Assembly: GCA_014841595.1 (NCBI GenBank)
Contig: JACYUE010000002.1
Location: 558,001-622,000, forward strand
Reading direction: 5' to 3'
Source: Oxalobacteraceae sp. CFBP 8761
GTDB taxonomy: Bacteria > Pseudomonadota > Gammaproteobacteria > Burkholderiales > Burkholderiaceae_D
Length of the DNA stretch: 64,000 bases
The translations under genes were made by a program, and so were the position numbers. Of the stretch, positions 8,579 to 17,482 are shown in pieces (within the stretch, counting starts at the first letter, position 1; every line of letters begins with the position of its first letter). The notes beneath the pieces are model-generated. The model did no database searches. It was given only the letters and a program-made list of their open reading frames with translations, and was not told the origin of the DNA.

Positions 8579-8608
8579 AAAAAGCCCAGTCCGAAGACTG
8601 GGCTTTTT
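8579..8608 (-). terminator. Rho-independent terminator of tRNA-His
   Basis: Read on the minus strand, a 9-bp stem AGCCCAGTC / GACTGGGCT closes on a TTCG tetraloop and is followed by a run of T. It lies 13 bp beyond the 3' end of tRNA-His. Confidence 0.85.
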
Positions 8609-8620
8609 ACTTGCATTCTG

Positions 8621-8697
8621 TGGGGTGGCTGATGGGGCTCGAACCCACGACAACAGGAATCACAATCCTGGACTCTACCAACTGAGCTACAGCCACC
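8621..8697 (-). tRNA. tRNA-His (anticodon GTG)
   Basis: The minus strand folds into a full cloverleaf. The acceptor stem GTGGCTG / CAGCCAC carries an extra 5' G (position -1) opposite C73, the hallmark of tRNA-His. The anticodon loop reads ATTGTGATT, the T arm contains GGGTTCGAGCCCC, and CCA is encoded at the 3' end. Confidence 0.95.
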
Positions 8698-8741
8698 ACT
8701 GAACTACTACATCTGTCTCGTTGTTTCCGCGACAGAACAAG

Positions 8742-8770
8742 ATTATATAAACTTTAGCCCGTGCTTGCAA
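8742..8770 (-). promoter_or_regulatory. Sigma-70 promoter for tRNA-His
   Basis: On the minus strand, a TTGCAA -35 (8765-8770) and a perfect TATAAT -10 (8742-8747) are separated by exactly 17 bp. The tRNA begins 45 bp downstream. The -35 box nearly abuts the murI stop codon. Confidence 0.75.
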
Positions 8771-8772
8771 AT

Positions 8773-9648
8773 TTAATTGCATGTCGAAGCAGAGGGTGCT
8801 TGCGGCTCGGCAATGTCGACCGCGTACACAGGCGGATCGATCCCCAGCAGGCTGCGAAACGCCGCCGTCAGCGCCGCCGCACTGGCCGTCGTATAGCCCG
8901 TCAGGCCAGCTGGCAGGGCATCCGAACCAACATCCCGCGCCAGCCCACCAGCCACCAGCAAACGCGCCAGTTGCCGCGCCACAGCGTCCCCTGTATCCAC
9001 CAGCGCGACATCACCACGCCCCGCATCCACCAGCAGCCGCTCAATCGCTCCACGCACCAGCGGATAGTGCGTGCAGCCCAGCACCAGCGTATCGGCATCC
9101 TGCGCCAGCAGCGGCGCAATGAAGCGCTCCAGCATGGCCGTCGTGACGCTCGATTCAATCTCGCCGAATTCGATCTGGTCGGCCAGGCCCACGCACGGCT
9201 GCAGCAGGAAGTCGACGCCCGTATCGCGATGGATCTGTTCACGCAGTTGCAGGAACTTGGCGCCGCGCAGCGTGCGCTCGGTGGCCAGCACGCCCACCTT
9301 GCCATTGCGGGTCAAGGCAGCAGCCGGCTTCAACCCCGGTTCCACCCCAACGACCGGCATCCCCGGATGCGTCTCACGCAGCACGCGCACGGCCGCCACG
9401 GTGGCCGTATTACACGCCACCACCAGAGCCTTCGCACCTTGCGCAATCAGAAAATCAGCAATCGCCAGCACGCGCGCAATGACCAGCGCTTCCGGCTTGT
9501 CGCCATACGGTGCATAGCCGGAATCGGCGACATACAGCAGGTGTTCATGCGGCAGCTGCGCCTGGATGTGGCGCAGCACCGAGAGACCGCCGACGCCCGA
9601 GTCGAACATACCGACCGGGGCGTCGTGGCAAAGCGTGGTGGAAACCAT
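8773..9648 (-). CDS. murI: Glutamate racemase
   Basis: A 291-residue protein that interconverts L- and D-glutamate for peptidoglycan synthesis in the cytoplasm. The N-terminal FDSGVGGLSV motif and the two catalytic cysteines are present: Cys79 in ACNTAT and Cys192 in GCTHYP. Length is close to the family norm of about 260-290. I chose ATG 9648, 17 bp after the fumarase stop; the frame runs further upstream as a chance extension through the fumarase gene and was trimmed. It is the third gene of a minus-strand group after the YqhA-like gene and fumarase. Confidence 0.95.
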   Translation of the reverse strand: MVSTTLCHDAPVGMFDSGVGGLSVLRHIQAQLPHEHLLYVADSGYAPYGDKPEALVIARVLAIADFLIAQGAKALVVACNTATVAAVRVLRETHPGMPVVGVEPGLKPAAALTRNGKVGVLATERTLRGAKFLQLREQIHRDTGVDFLLQPCVGLADQIEFGEIESSVTTAMLERFIAPLLAQDADTLVLGCTHYPLVRGAIERLLVDAGRGDVALVDTGDAVARQLARLLVAGGLARDVGSDALPAGLTGYTTASAAALTAAFRSLLGIDPPVYAVDIAEPQAPSASTCN

Positions 9649-9665
9649 GCTGAAGGGGAGAGGTG

Positions 9666-11201
9666 TTATGCGACGTTGATCGGCACGCCGCGCAGCGATT
9701 CGATCTTGGCCGACCATTCCTTCGGGCCGGTCGTGTGGACCGACGTGCCGGTCGAATCGACGGCGACGGTCACTGGCATGTCGGTCACGTCGAACTCGTA
9801 GATCGCTTCCATGCCCAGGTCCGCAAAGCCGACGACGGTGGCCGACTTGATCGCTTTCGAGACCAGATACGCCGAGCCGCCGACCGCCATCAGGTACGCC
9901 GACTGGTGCTTCTTGATCGACTCGATTGCGGCCGGGCCGCGCTCGGCCTTGCCGATCATCGAGATCAGACCGGTCTGCTCGAGCATCATGTCGGTGAACT
10001 TGTCCATGCGCGTGGCGGTCGTCGGGCCAGCCGGGCCGACCACTTCGTCGCCGACCGGGTCGACCGGGCCGACGTAATAGATCACGCGGTTGGTGAAGTC
10101 CACTGGCAGCGATTCGCCCTTGGCCAGCATGTCCTGGATGCGCTTGTGCGCGGCGTCGCGGCCCGTCAGCATTTTGCCGTTGAGCAGCAGCGTCTGGCCC
10201 GGCTGCCACGAAGCGACTTCTTCTTTGGTCAGCGTGTTAAGGTCGACGCGCTTGGATTTCTGCGTGTCCGGCGTCCAGTTCACATCAGGCCAGCTCGACA
10301 GCGCAGGCGGTTCGATGTAGACCGGCCCCGAGCCGTCCAGCACGAAGTGCGCGTGGCGCGTGGCGGCGCAGTTCGGGATCATCGCCACGGGCTTGGAGGC
10401 CGCGTGGGTCGGGTACATATTGATCTTCACGTCCAGGACGGTCGTCAGGCCGCCCAGGCCCTGCGCGCCGATGCCCAGCGCGTTGATCTTGTCGCACAGC
10501 TCGATGCGCAGCTCTTCGAGTTTGTTGTTCGGGCCGCGCTGACGCAGCTCGTACATGTCGATGTCTTCCATCAGCGACTCTTTGGCCATCAGCATCGCCT
10601 TCTCGGCGGTGCCGCCGATGCCGATGCCGAGCATGCCCGGCGGGCACCAGCCCGCGCCCATCAGCGGCACGGTTTTCAGCACCCAGTCGACCAGCGAGTC
10701 GGACGGGTTGAGCATGACGAACTTGGTTTTATTTTCCGAGCCGCCACCCTTGGCCGCGACTTTCACGTCGACGGTCTCGCCCTCGACCAGCTCCATGTGG
10801 ACCACGGCCGGGGTGTTGTCCTTGGTGTTCTTGCGCTCGAAATGCGGGTCCGCGACGATCGAAGCGCGCAGCTTGTTGTCGGCGAAGTTGTAGGCGCGGC
10901 GCACGCCTTCGTTGACGGCGTCCGTGACGGTGCCCGTGAATCCCTCGAAGCGCACGCCCATGCCGATTTTCAGGAACACGTTGACGATGCCGGTGTCCTG
11001 GCAGATCGGGCGCTTGCCTTCGGCGCACATGCGCGAATTGGTCAGGATCTGGGCGATCGCATCCTTGGCGGCCGGGCTCTGCTCGGCCTCGTAGGCGCGC
11101 GCCAGGTGCTGGATGTAATCCGCAGGGTGGTAGTAGCTGATGTACTGCAGTGCTGCCGCGACCGATTCGATCAGGTCGTCTTGGGTAATCACGGTTGCCA
11201 T
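9666..11201 (-). CDS. fumA: Class I (iron-sulfur) fumarate hydratase
   Basis: A 511-residue cytoplasmic enzyme that converts fumarate to L-malate in the TCA cycle. It carries the fused alpha/beta class I layout. Candidate [4Fe-4S] ligands are Cys67 (RPICQDTG), Cys186 (GAGWCPPG) and Cys278 (NCAATRHAHF). The GIGIGGTAEKAM loop follows Cys186, and the C-terminal half contains the beta-domain VGPVDPVGDEVVGPAGPTT region. Length matches E. coli FumA/FumB (548) and the shorter single-chain forms. It lies 34 bp after the YqhA-like gene and 17 bp before murI, suggesting one transcript. Being oxygen-sensitive, this class is often paired with a class II enzyme elsewhere. Confidence 0.95.
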   Translation of the reverse strand: MATVITQDDLIESVAAALQYISYYHPADYIQHLARAYEAEQSPAAKDAIAQILTNSRMCAEGKRPICQDTGIVNVFLKIGMGVRFEGFTGTVTDAVNEGVRRAYNFADNKLRASIVADPHFERKNTKDNTPAVVHMELVEGETVDVKVAAKGGGSENKTKFVMLNPSDSLVDWVLKTVPLMGAGWCPPGMLGIGIGGTAEKAMLMAKESLMEDIDMYELRQRGPNNKLEELRIELCDKINALGIGAQGLGGLTTVLDVKINMYPTHAASKPVAMIPNCAATRHAHFVLDGSGPVYIEPPALSSWPDVNWTPDTQKSKRVDLNTLTKEEVASWQPGQTLLLNGKMLTGRDAAHKRIQDMLAKGESLPVDFTNRVIYYVGPVDPVGDEVVGPAGPTTATRMDKFTDMMLEQTGLISMIGKAERGPAAIESIKKHQSAYLMAVGGSAYLVSKAIKSATVVGFADLGMEAIYEFDVTDMPVTVAVDSTGTSVHTTGPKEWSAKIESLRGVPINVA

Positions 11202-11235
11202 GTTCGCTCTTTCAGGAGTACCAGGAATGTTTGTT

Positions 11236-11844
11236 TTAAGCGTGCTTGTCGTTGTGCGTGCTCATCACGATGCGGTCGGTGTAGGCAATCGCCATGGCCG
11301 AGAGCAGGAACGCGAAGTGGATCAGGGTCTGGAAGAACAGCGTCTTCACATCGTATGACGACGCGTTGATGAAGGTCTTGAGCAGATGAATCGACGAAAT
11401 GCCGATGATCGCCATCGCCAGCTTGGTCTTCAGGACCGACGCGTTCACGTGCGACAACCATTCTGGCTGGTCCGGGTGACCATCCAGATGCATGCGCGAC
11501 ACGAACGTCTCATAACCCCCGATGATCACCATGATCAGCAGGTTCGAGATCATCACCACATCGATCAGGCCGAGCACGACCAGCATGATGATGGTTTCAT
11601 TGAGCCGGGTAGGGCGAGTAGCGCCCGGAACGCTGACGGCATCGATGATGTGTTTGAGCGAATCGGCGTTGCCCATGGCGGCGCCGATCAGGTCGACGAG
11701 TTCGACCCAGAAGTGAAAGACGTAGACGCACTGGGCCAGGATCAGGCCCAGGTAGAGCGGCAGTTGCAGCCAGCGGCTCGAGAAAATCAGCGAATTGAGG
11801 GGCGACAGCTTGCGAAAAGGCTGGTTCGGCGGCAGAGACGACAT
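11236..11844 (-). CDS. YqhA/UPF0114-family inner-membrane protein (TIGR00645)
   Basis: A 202-residue protein with four predicted transmembrane helices, at about 22-45, 77-105, 135-155 and 165-185. The central GGYETFVSRM and LKTKLAMAIIGISSIHLLK segments are typical of the YqhA/UPF0114 family. Function is unknown; the family is a conserved small integral membrane protein. I chose ATG 11844, which has CTGGAG upstream; the frame continues upstream without a better start. It is the first gene of the minus-strand group with fumarase and murI, and is divergent from acs across about 220 bp. Confidence 0.9.
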   Translation of the reverse strand: MSSLPPNQPFRKLSPLNSLIFSSRWLQLPLYLGLILAQCVYVFHFWVELVDLIGAAMGNADSLKHIIDAVSVPGATRPTRLNETIIMLVVLGLIDVVMISNLLIMVIIGGYETFVSRMHLDGHPDQPEWLSHVNASVLKTKLAMAIIGISSIHLLKTFINASSYDVKTLFFQTLIHFAFLLSAMAIAYTDRIVMSTHNDKHA

Positions 11845-11986
11845 CGGGATGGAACTCCAGGAAGTGCGAGAAAATTCAGCACGGCATTTTACACCGGCGC
11901 CAGCGTTCCGGTGGCGTCGGCAGAGCACTTGCCCGCTTTGCAACGGACGGCGTTAGAATGAATCGGGCGGCGCCAGCCAGTCGCCG

Positions 11987-12024
11987 AGGGGCGATGTGTA
12001 AGGGCTCAGTAAGCGAGCGCCCCT
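11987..12024 (+). other. Hairpin in the acs leader
   Basis: A perfect 7-bp stem, AGGGGCG (11987-11993) with CGCCCCT (12018-12024), encloses a 24-base loop and ends about 30 bp before the acs ribosome-binding site. It could be a 5' UTR structure. No known riboswitch was recognised. Confidence 0.35.
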
Positions 12025-12064
12025 ATGGTATCGGCATAACCCACTAACTAGAATGGAGACTGAT

Positions 12065-14065
12065 ATGTCCGACAACGAGACGACGCAGGAGCAATCCCAG
12101 GGCCTGCAAGAGCACCGCGTGTTCCAGCCGCCGCACGAATTTGCCGCCAACGCAACGGTCAGCGGCATGGCCGCGTACGACAAGCTGTGCGCTGAAGCCG
12201 CCAGCGACTACGAAGGGTTCTGGGCCCGTCTGGCGCGCGAGAACCTCGACTGGCACAAGCCATTTACCAGCACGCTCGACGAGTCCGACGCACCGTTCTA
12301 CAAATGGTTCGGCGACGGCCAGCTCAATGCGTCGTACAACTGCCTCGACCGCAACCTTGAAAACGGCAACGCCGACAAGACCGCGATCATCTTCGAAGCC
12401 GACGATGGCGCCGTCAACCGCGTGACCTACCGCGAACTGCACGAGCGTGTCTGCAAATTCGCCAACGCGCTCAAGTCGCGCGGCATCAAGAAGGGCGACC
12501 GCGTCATCATCTACATGTCGATGTCGGTCGAAGGCATCAGCGCGATGCAGGCCTGCGCCCGTATCGGCGCGACCCACTCGGTGGTGTTTGGTGGTTTTTC
12601 CGCCAAATCGCTGCAGGAGCGCATCATCGACGCCGGCGCGGTCGCGGTCATCACGGCCGACGAGCAGCAGCGCGGCGGCAAATCGCTGCCACTCAAAGCC
12701 ATCGTCGACGAAGCCCTGGGCATGGGCGGCTGCAACACGGTCAAGGACGTCATCGTCTACAAGCGCACCGGCGGCGACGTTGCCTTCCAGGAAGGCCGCG
12801 ACCTGTGGCTGCACGAGCTGGTCGAAGGCCAGTCGGCCGACTGCGAGCCGGAATGGGTCGACGCCGAGCACCCGCTGTTCATCCTCTACACGTCCGGCTC
12901 GACCGGCACCCCGAAAGGCGTGCAGCACTCGACCGGCGGCTACCTGCTGTGGGCCGCGCTGACCATGAAGTGGACGTTCGACCTGAAGCCCGACGATGTC
13001 TTCTGGTGCACGGCCGACATCGGCTGGATCACCGGCCACACCTACATCGCTTATGGCCCGCTGGCCGTCGGCGGCACGCAGGTCGTGTTCGAAGGCGTGC
13101 CTACCTTCCCGAACGCCGGCCGCTTCTGGAAGACGATCGAAAAGCACAAGGTTAGCATCTTCTACACGGCGCCAACGGCGATCCGTTCGCTGATCAAGGC
13201 GTCGGACGTGGACGAGAAAGTCCATCCGAAGAATTCCGACCTGTCGAGCCTGCGCCTGCTGGGTTCGGTCGGCGAGCCGATCAATCCGGAAGCCTGGATG
13301 TGGTACTACAAGAACGTCGGCGGCGAGCGCTGCCCGATTGTCGACACCTTCTGGCAGACCGAAACGGGCGGTCACATGATCACGCCGCTGCCGGGCGCGA
13401 CGCCGATGGTGCCGGGTTCGTGCACGCTGCCGCTGCCGGGCATCATGGCTGCGATCGTCGATGAAGCCGGCGCCGACGTGCCGAACGGGCAGGGCGGCAT
13501 CCTGGTCGTCAAGCGCCCATGGCCGTCGATGATCCGTACCATCTGGAACAACCCGGACCGGTTCCGCACCAGTTACTTCCCGGACGAGCTGGGTGGCAAA
13601 TACTATCTGGCGGGCGACGGCGCGATCCGCAACAAGGACACGGGCAACTTCACGATCACGGGCCGCATCGACGACGTGCTGAACGTGTCGGGTCACCGCA
13701 TGGGCACGATGGAAATCGAATCGGCGCTGGTGGCCAATTCGCTGGTGGCCGAAGCGGCGGTGGTAGGCCGGCCGGACGACACGACGGGCGAATCGATCTG
13801 CGCCTTTGTCGTGCTCAAGGGTGCGCGGCCAACGGGCGAGGAAGCGAAGAAAATCGCCAATGAACTGCGTGCGTGGGTGGGCAAGGAGATCGGTCCGATC
13901 GCCAAGCCAAAGGAAATCCGCTTTGGTGACAACCTGCCGAAAACCCGCTCCGGCAAGATCATGCGCCGCCTGCTGCGCGTGCTGGCCAAGGGCGAGAACA
14001 TCACGCAGGATGTGTCGACGCTCGAGAATCCAGCGATTCTGGAGCAGTTGAAAGAATCGGCGTAA
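12065..14065 (+). CDS. acs: Acetyl-CoA synthetase (AMP-forming)
   Basis: A 666-residue cytoplasmic enzyme that activates acetate with ATP and CoA to acetyl-CoA. ANL-superfamily motifs are present: the P-loop-like [11 protein letters not shown], the [11 protein letters not shown]5-like motif, the hinge region [21 protein letters not shown], and the C-terminal SGKIMRR with Lys631, the residue acetylated by Pat/AcuA-type enzymes in homologues. Length matches Acs (about 650). I chose ATG 12065 because GGAG sits 7 bases before it; an in-frame ATG at 12053 overlaps that site. It is a single gene followed by an inverted-repeat element. Confidence 0.97.
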   Translation: MSDNETTQEQSQGLQEHRVFQPPHEFAANATVSGMAAYDKLCAEAASDYEGFWARLARENLDWHKPFTSTLDESDAPFYKWFGDGQLNASYNCLDRNLENGNADKTAIIFEADDGAVNRVTYRELHERVCKFANALKSRGIKKGDRVIIYMSMSVEGISAMQACARIGATHSVVFGGFSAKSLQERIIDAGAVAVITADEQQRGGKSLPLKAIVDEALGMGGCNTVKDVIVYKRTGGDVAFQEGRDLWLHELVEGQSADCEPEWVDAEHPLFILYTSGSTGTPKGVQHSTGGYLLWAALTMKWTFDLKPDDVFWCTADIGWITGHTYIAYGPLAVGGTQVVFEGVPTFPNAGRFWKTIEKHKVSIFYTAPTAIRSLIKASDVDEKVHPKNSDLSSLRLLGSVGEPINPEAWMWYYKNVGGERCPIVDTFWQTETGGHMITPLPGATPMVPGSCTLPLPGIMAAIVDEAGADVPNGQGGILVVKRPWPSMIRTIWNNPDRFRTSYFPDELGGKYYLAGDGAIRNKDTGNFTITGRIDDVLNVSGHRMGTMEIESALVANSLVAEAAVVGRPDDTTGESICAFVVLKGARPTGEEAKKIANELRAWVGKEIGPIAKPKEIRFGDNLPKTRSGKIMRRLLRVLAKGENITQDVSTLENPAILEQLKESA

Positions 14066-14074
14066 ACCGCACCC

Positions 14075-14180
14075 CGTCGTTCCCGCGAAGGCGGGAACCC
14101 AAGTTTCTCTGCGCAGCTATATCAGCAAAATCAGGTGGCCACGCAAGCATGCTTGGATTCCCGCCTCCGCGGGAATGACG
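14075..14180. repeat. Inverted-repeat element downstream of acs
   Basis: About 106 bp with 29-30-bp inverted arms. The left arm (14075-14103) begins cgtcgttcccgcgaaggc and the right arm (14151-14180) is its near complement. Each arm is itself partly palindromic (ttcccgc / gcgggaa). T8 follows the right arm, so it may also terminate transcription from acs. There is no open frame inside. Confidence 0.7.
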
Positions 14181-14217
14181 TTTTTTTTAGGGCGCGGGCC
14201 ACTGGTCCGCCGCCCCA

Positions 14218-16917
14218 TCACAATCGCTGCAACTGCTCTTTCGCATACGTCGCACCCGCACCGGTCGGCGCCAATTCGAGATACGTGGTGAACGCCGCCT
14301 TTGCTTTCTGCGGCTGCTTCGACCTCACATACGCATCACCTAAATTGCGATACGCAATTGCCCGCGACGGATCGATCTTGACGGTATTTTCAAACCAGCG
14401 CGCGGCCTCGGCAAAACGATCCTGCTTGTAAAACACGAAGCCCAGATTGTTCGCCGCCAGCGCAAAATCCGGCCGCAGCTTGAGCGCCTCGGTAAACTGC
14501 GCCTCGGCCTGCGCATACTGCTTCTCCCGATACAGCTGCAGCCCCAGATCGTTGGCCCGCTGCGCCTGCTGACGGCTTGACACCGGCACCGCCGCCGGCG
14601 CCTTGAGCCGCGTTTCGCCGCCTTGCAGGTCCTTGACCACCACGGTGCCCGTTGCCTTCGACGCCTGCGCATCGAGCCGCGTGTTGAGCGCGATCGCATC
14701 ATTTGACAGCTGCGCCGTGCCAGCGGTGAGGAACTCCGTTTCTTCGGGCAGCTCGAACACGAAGTCGCCGCCTTCCGACCCCGGCAAGCTGCCAAAGGCG
14801 GGCGTCTGCTGCGACACGCTCGACACCGCTGGCGCCACATATGCCGCCAGCTCGGTGGCCGTGATGAGGCCGTCGCCATTCAGGTCACCCTTGCCGCCCA
14901 GCCCCTGCATCAGGGTCCAGGTAAAGACCGAGTGGCCATTTGGCCCGCCATCGGCCACCAGCTGGTCGGTGCCGCCGGCCGTCAGCATCTGCCGGCCCAT
15001 GCGACGCGCGTTGTCGCGCAAGAACGACGCATTGGCCGCGCCGCGTGTCAGGCCAAGGCCGCTGTAGCAGGCGTCCATCACGAACAGCGCGTGCTTGGCC
15101 GGCAGGCTCTCGGCGATGTTCTGGATTTCGGTCATCGGGATCGCATCGGTGGCCAGGTTGTTCGGGTCGGCGTCGAACGGCACGATGTAGCCGAGATCGC
15201 GCCCCGAACTGAGCTTGCGCGTGGCGCCGTGCCCGGCAAAGAACACGAACACGCGGTCGTTCGGCTGCAAGCCGCCGTGGGCCAGGCGATCGTGGAACGC
15301 GGCCAGGATGCCCTGGCGCGTGGCCTGTTCATTCTTTAGCGTGATCACGCGCTCCTGCGCAAAGCCGATTTTTTGCACCAGCAGCCGCTCGACGCCCTCG
15401 GCATCGCGCACCGCATATTCCAGGCGCGGCCACTTCGGATAATTATCGATGCCCACCAGGATTGCCCACGAATTGGCGTAGCCAGTGGCCGCCGCGCGCG
15501 GCGCCGGCGCCGGCGCTGCCTTGTTGTCGACCTTCAGCGTCGCGCCATCCCAGCCGGCAAATTGATACCCCTCGGCGGCCAGGCGTTCGAGAATCATCGG
15601 CAGCGCTTTGACGGTGCGCTCGTGGATATCGTGGAACAGGATGATGCCGCGGCCTTCCTTCTCGACGCTGCGCAGCACGCGGTCGGCGATCGACGACGGG
15701 ACCGGATCAGCCCAGTCGAGCGAATCGATATTCCACATCATCGATGTGAGCTGCGCATCGGCTAGCAATTGCATGCCTTCGCGATTGCGCGCGCCGTACG
15801 GAAAGCGAAACAGCGACGAGCGTTGCGGATCGACCGCCTTGAGCAGTGTGTCGGTATCGAGGATTTCGGATTTTAGTTTCGCGCCCGTCTGCTTCGATAG
15901 CTGCGCATGCGTGAGGCTGTGATTGGCCAGCACGTAACCGGCGTCCTTGAGCTTGCGGCTCACCTGGGCATTGGCGCTCAGCTTGGCCGCACCCTGCGCA
16001 TCGAGCGCGCCCAGGTTACGCCCGACGTTGAAGAAGATCGCCGGCGCGTTGTACTGCTTGAGGATCGCGGCGATTTCTTCGCTGTAGCGGCGGTGCGGGC
16101 CATCGTCGAAGGTCAGCAGTACGGTCTTTTTCGGAAGCGACTTGCCGAAGATTTCAGCGCCTTCGCGCCCGGCCTGCGCTGGCGCGGCCGGCTCGGGGGC
16201 AGCCGGTTCCGGCTCGGGCGCAGCGGGGTAGGGCAGCACGACGCCGTATTCCTTCAGGATGCGTTCGCGCGTGTAGAGCTTTTTCAGGTAGGCGATGTAG
16301 CTGTCCCACTTCTCGCGTTTCAGCTCGATCGCGCGGGTATCGTAGCGCCCGAAGATCGCGCGGATCTCCTTCTCGTAATTACGCTCGATCTCGGCCAGCG
16401 CGTCGAGGTCTTCCGAGATCCGCTTGTGCAGCTTGATCGCGGCGAGCGACGAATCGCTGGCGATCTGCGCCTGCAGGCTGCGCAGGGTTTCGCGAAACGC
16501 CAGGCGGTCGGCGTCGTACAGGCCGTTGCCCGACTCGATGTAGTCGAGCAGGGTGCTGATGGCGTCGAAGCGGCGCGGGTTGTTCGACGCGATCAGGGTG
16601 GCCAGCGCCGTCTCGACGCGACCGATGCGTTCCTGGTTTTCGTGGAACAGCTGCTGGCCGATGCGGTTCGCCTGGGCACGCTCGGCGGCGGGCAGGGTGG
16701 CCTCGTCGTGGGTGAGCACGATGATCTTGCGGTAGGCGTCGAGCATGGCGCGCAGCTCGGTTGCGATGGCGCTGGCGTCTTGCGTGCTGGTGGCGGTTGC
16801 GGGGGTAGGCTTTGTTTCTGGCGCCTCGGTGGGAGTGCGGTTCACGAGCCAGGAGCCGGCGCCGGCGCCAGCAGCGGCCACGGCAAAGATGATGAGATAT
16901 AGTGATGTGCGTTTCAC
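14218..16917 (-). CDS. Polysaccharide deacetylase / caspase-like / EF-hand / TPR fusion protein
   Basis: An 899-residue protein from a GTG start at 16917, chosen because a signal-anchor helix (about 4-24) then lies at the N-terminus; an ATG at 16974 lacks a ribosome-binding site. Order of parts: anchor; helical coiled region (about 45-225); Pro/Ala linker; NodB-type deacetylase (about 262-455) with TFDDGP (Asp271-272), NHSLTH (His333, His337), RFPYGAR and LFHDIH; caspase-like C14 domain (about 482-730) with catalytic His563 in FFAGHG and Cys618 in DACYSG; an EF-hand-like loop DLNGDGLITATE (678-689); and C-terminal TPRs (about 780-899). The N-terminal anchor implies an extracytoplasmic enzyme. 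The two catalytic domains rarely share one chain. All key residues appear intact. Substrates unknown. Confidence 0.85.
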   Translation of the reverse strand: MKRTSLYLIIFAVAAAGAGAGSWLVNRTPTEAPETKPTPATATSTQDASAIATELRAMLDAYRKIIVLTHDEATLPAAERAQANRIGQQLFHENQERIGRVETALATLIASNNPRRFDAISTLLDYIESGNGLYDADRLAFRETLRSLQAQIASDSSLAAIKLHKRISEDLDALAEIERNYEKEIRAIFGRYDTRAIELKREKWDSYIAYLKKLYTRERILKEYGVVLPYPAAPEPEPAAPEPAAPAQAGREGAEIFGKSLPKKTVLLTFDDGPHRRYSEEIAAILKQYNAPAIFFNVGRNLGALDAQGAAKLSANAQVSRKLKDAGYVLANHSLTHAQLSKQTGAKLKSEILDTDTLLKAVDPQRSSLFRFPYGARNREGMQLLADAQLTSMMWNIDSLDWADPVPSSIADRVLRSVEKEGRGIILFHDIHERTVKALPMILERLAAEGYQFAGWDGATLKVDNKAAPAPAPRAAATGYANSWAILVGIDNYPKWPRLEYAVRDAEGVERLLVQKIGFAQERVITLKNEQATRQGILAAFHDRLAHGGLQPNDRVFVFFAGHGATRKLSSGRDLGYIVPFDADPNNLATDAIPMTEIQNIAESLPAKHALFVMDACYSGLGLTRGAANASFLRDNARRMGRQMLTAGGTDQLVADGGPNGHSVFTWTLMQGLGGKGDLNGDGLITATELAAYVAPAVSSVSQQTPAFGSLPGSEGGDFVFELPEETEFLTAGTAQLSNDAIALNTRLDAQASKATGTVVVKDLQGGETRLKAPAAVPVSSRQQAQRANDLGLQLYREKQYAQAEAQFTEALKLRPDFALAANNLGFVFYKQDRFAEAARWFENTVKIDPSRAIAYRNLGDAYVRSKQPQKAKAAFTTYLELAPTGAGATYAKEQLQRL

Positions 16918-17024
16918 GACGTATCCGTTGCGGGTAGCGTGCCGGATGGGCAGGCCAGCCGGGAACGATACCATTCGTGGGTGGTTGGGGGGAAGGGCCT
17001 CGCCCGACCGTTGTCAGGTCGGTC

Positions 17025-17052
17025 TTGTACTACCAGGAATTGTTGTTATAAT
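17025..17052 (+). promoter_or_regulatory. Sigma-70 promoter for tRNA-Ser
   Basis: A TTGTAC -35 (17025-17030), 16-bp spacer and perfect TATAAT -10 (17047-17052) lie 34 bp before the 5' end of tRNA-Ser. Confidence 0.75.
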
Positions 17053-17086
17053 GAGCGGCTTCGTGGAACGCACACGTCGACCATCA

Positions 17087-17177
17087 GGAGAGATGGATGA
17101 GTGGTTTAAGTCGCACGCCTGGAAAGCGTGTGTAGGTTCATAGCCTACCGGGGGTTCGAATCCCCCTCTCTCCGCCA
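17087..17177 (+). tRNA. tRNA-Ser (anticodon GGA)
   Basis: A 91-base class II tRNA. The acceptor stem GGAGAGA pairs with TCTCTCC, the anticodon stem-loop CGCCTGGAAAGCG carries GGA, and a long variable arm (TGTAGGTTCATAGCCTAC) and the T arm GGGGGTTCGAATCCCCC follow. CCA is encoded. Confidence 0.95.
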
Positions 17178-17186
17178 AAAATACTG

Positions 17187-17211
17187 AAAAGCCCCTGTGA
17201 AGGGGCTTTTT
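17187..17211 (+). terminator. Rho-independent terminator of tRNA-Ser
   Basis: The stem AAAAGCCCC / GGGGCTTTT with the short loop TGTGAA is followed by T, 10 bp after the tRNA end. Confidence 0.85.
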
Positions 17212-17244
17212 CAATTCTGCCTACCCCCATCTCTACCAACACAA

Positions 17245-17482
17245 GCCGGGGTCAGGTCTGACAAACGGACACGGCCTGAACTGTAGTGCGGCATATTCGC
17301 CCTTAAGGCAGAGCTTGTGTCCGAATGTCAGACCTGACCCCGGCTATGTGTCCGAATGTCAGACCTGACCCCGGCTACGTTTTTAGAGCTTGTGTCCGAA
17401 TGTCAGACCTGACCCCGGCTACGTTTTTAGAGCTTGTGTCCGAATGTCAGACCTGACCCCGGCTACGTGACCCCGGCTACGT
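17245..17482. repeat. REP/MITE-like element copy C with tandem array of its right end
   Basis: A shortened copy (17245-17344) has a GCCGGGGTCAGGTCTGAC left end and the complementary right end, with a deletion inside compared with copies A and B. The right end then repeats: the gtgtccgaatgtcagacc motif starts at 17317, 17348, 17392 and 17436 (spacings 31, 44 and 44 bp). The last two intervals share an acgtttttagagctt spacer. A truncated fifth copy ends near 17482, directly at the edge of a broken acyltransferase gene. Confidence 0.8.

Noticed and set aside
11929-11959. Promoter for acs (TTGCCC ... TAGAAT)
   Set aside because: Spacer of 19 bp and a weak -35 make it no better than chance; kept out of the feature list.
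17317-17482. Tandem repeats with 44-bp period suggested a CRISPR array
   Set aside because: Repeat and spacer are both identical between units, spacing is irregular (31, 44, 44), and no cas gene is near. The unit equals the end of the REP-like element found elsewhere.
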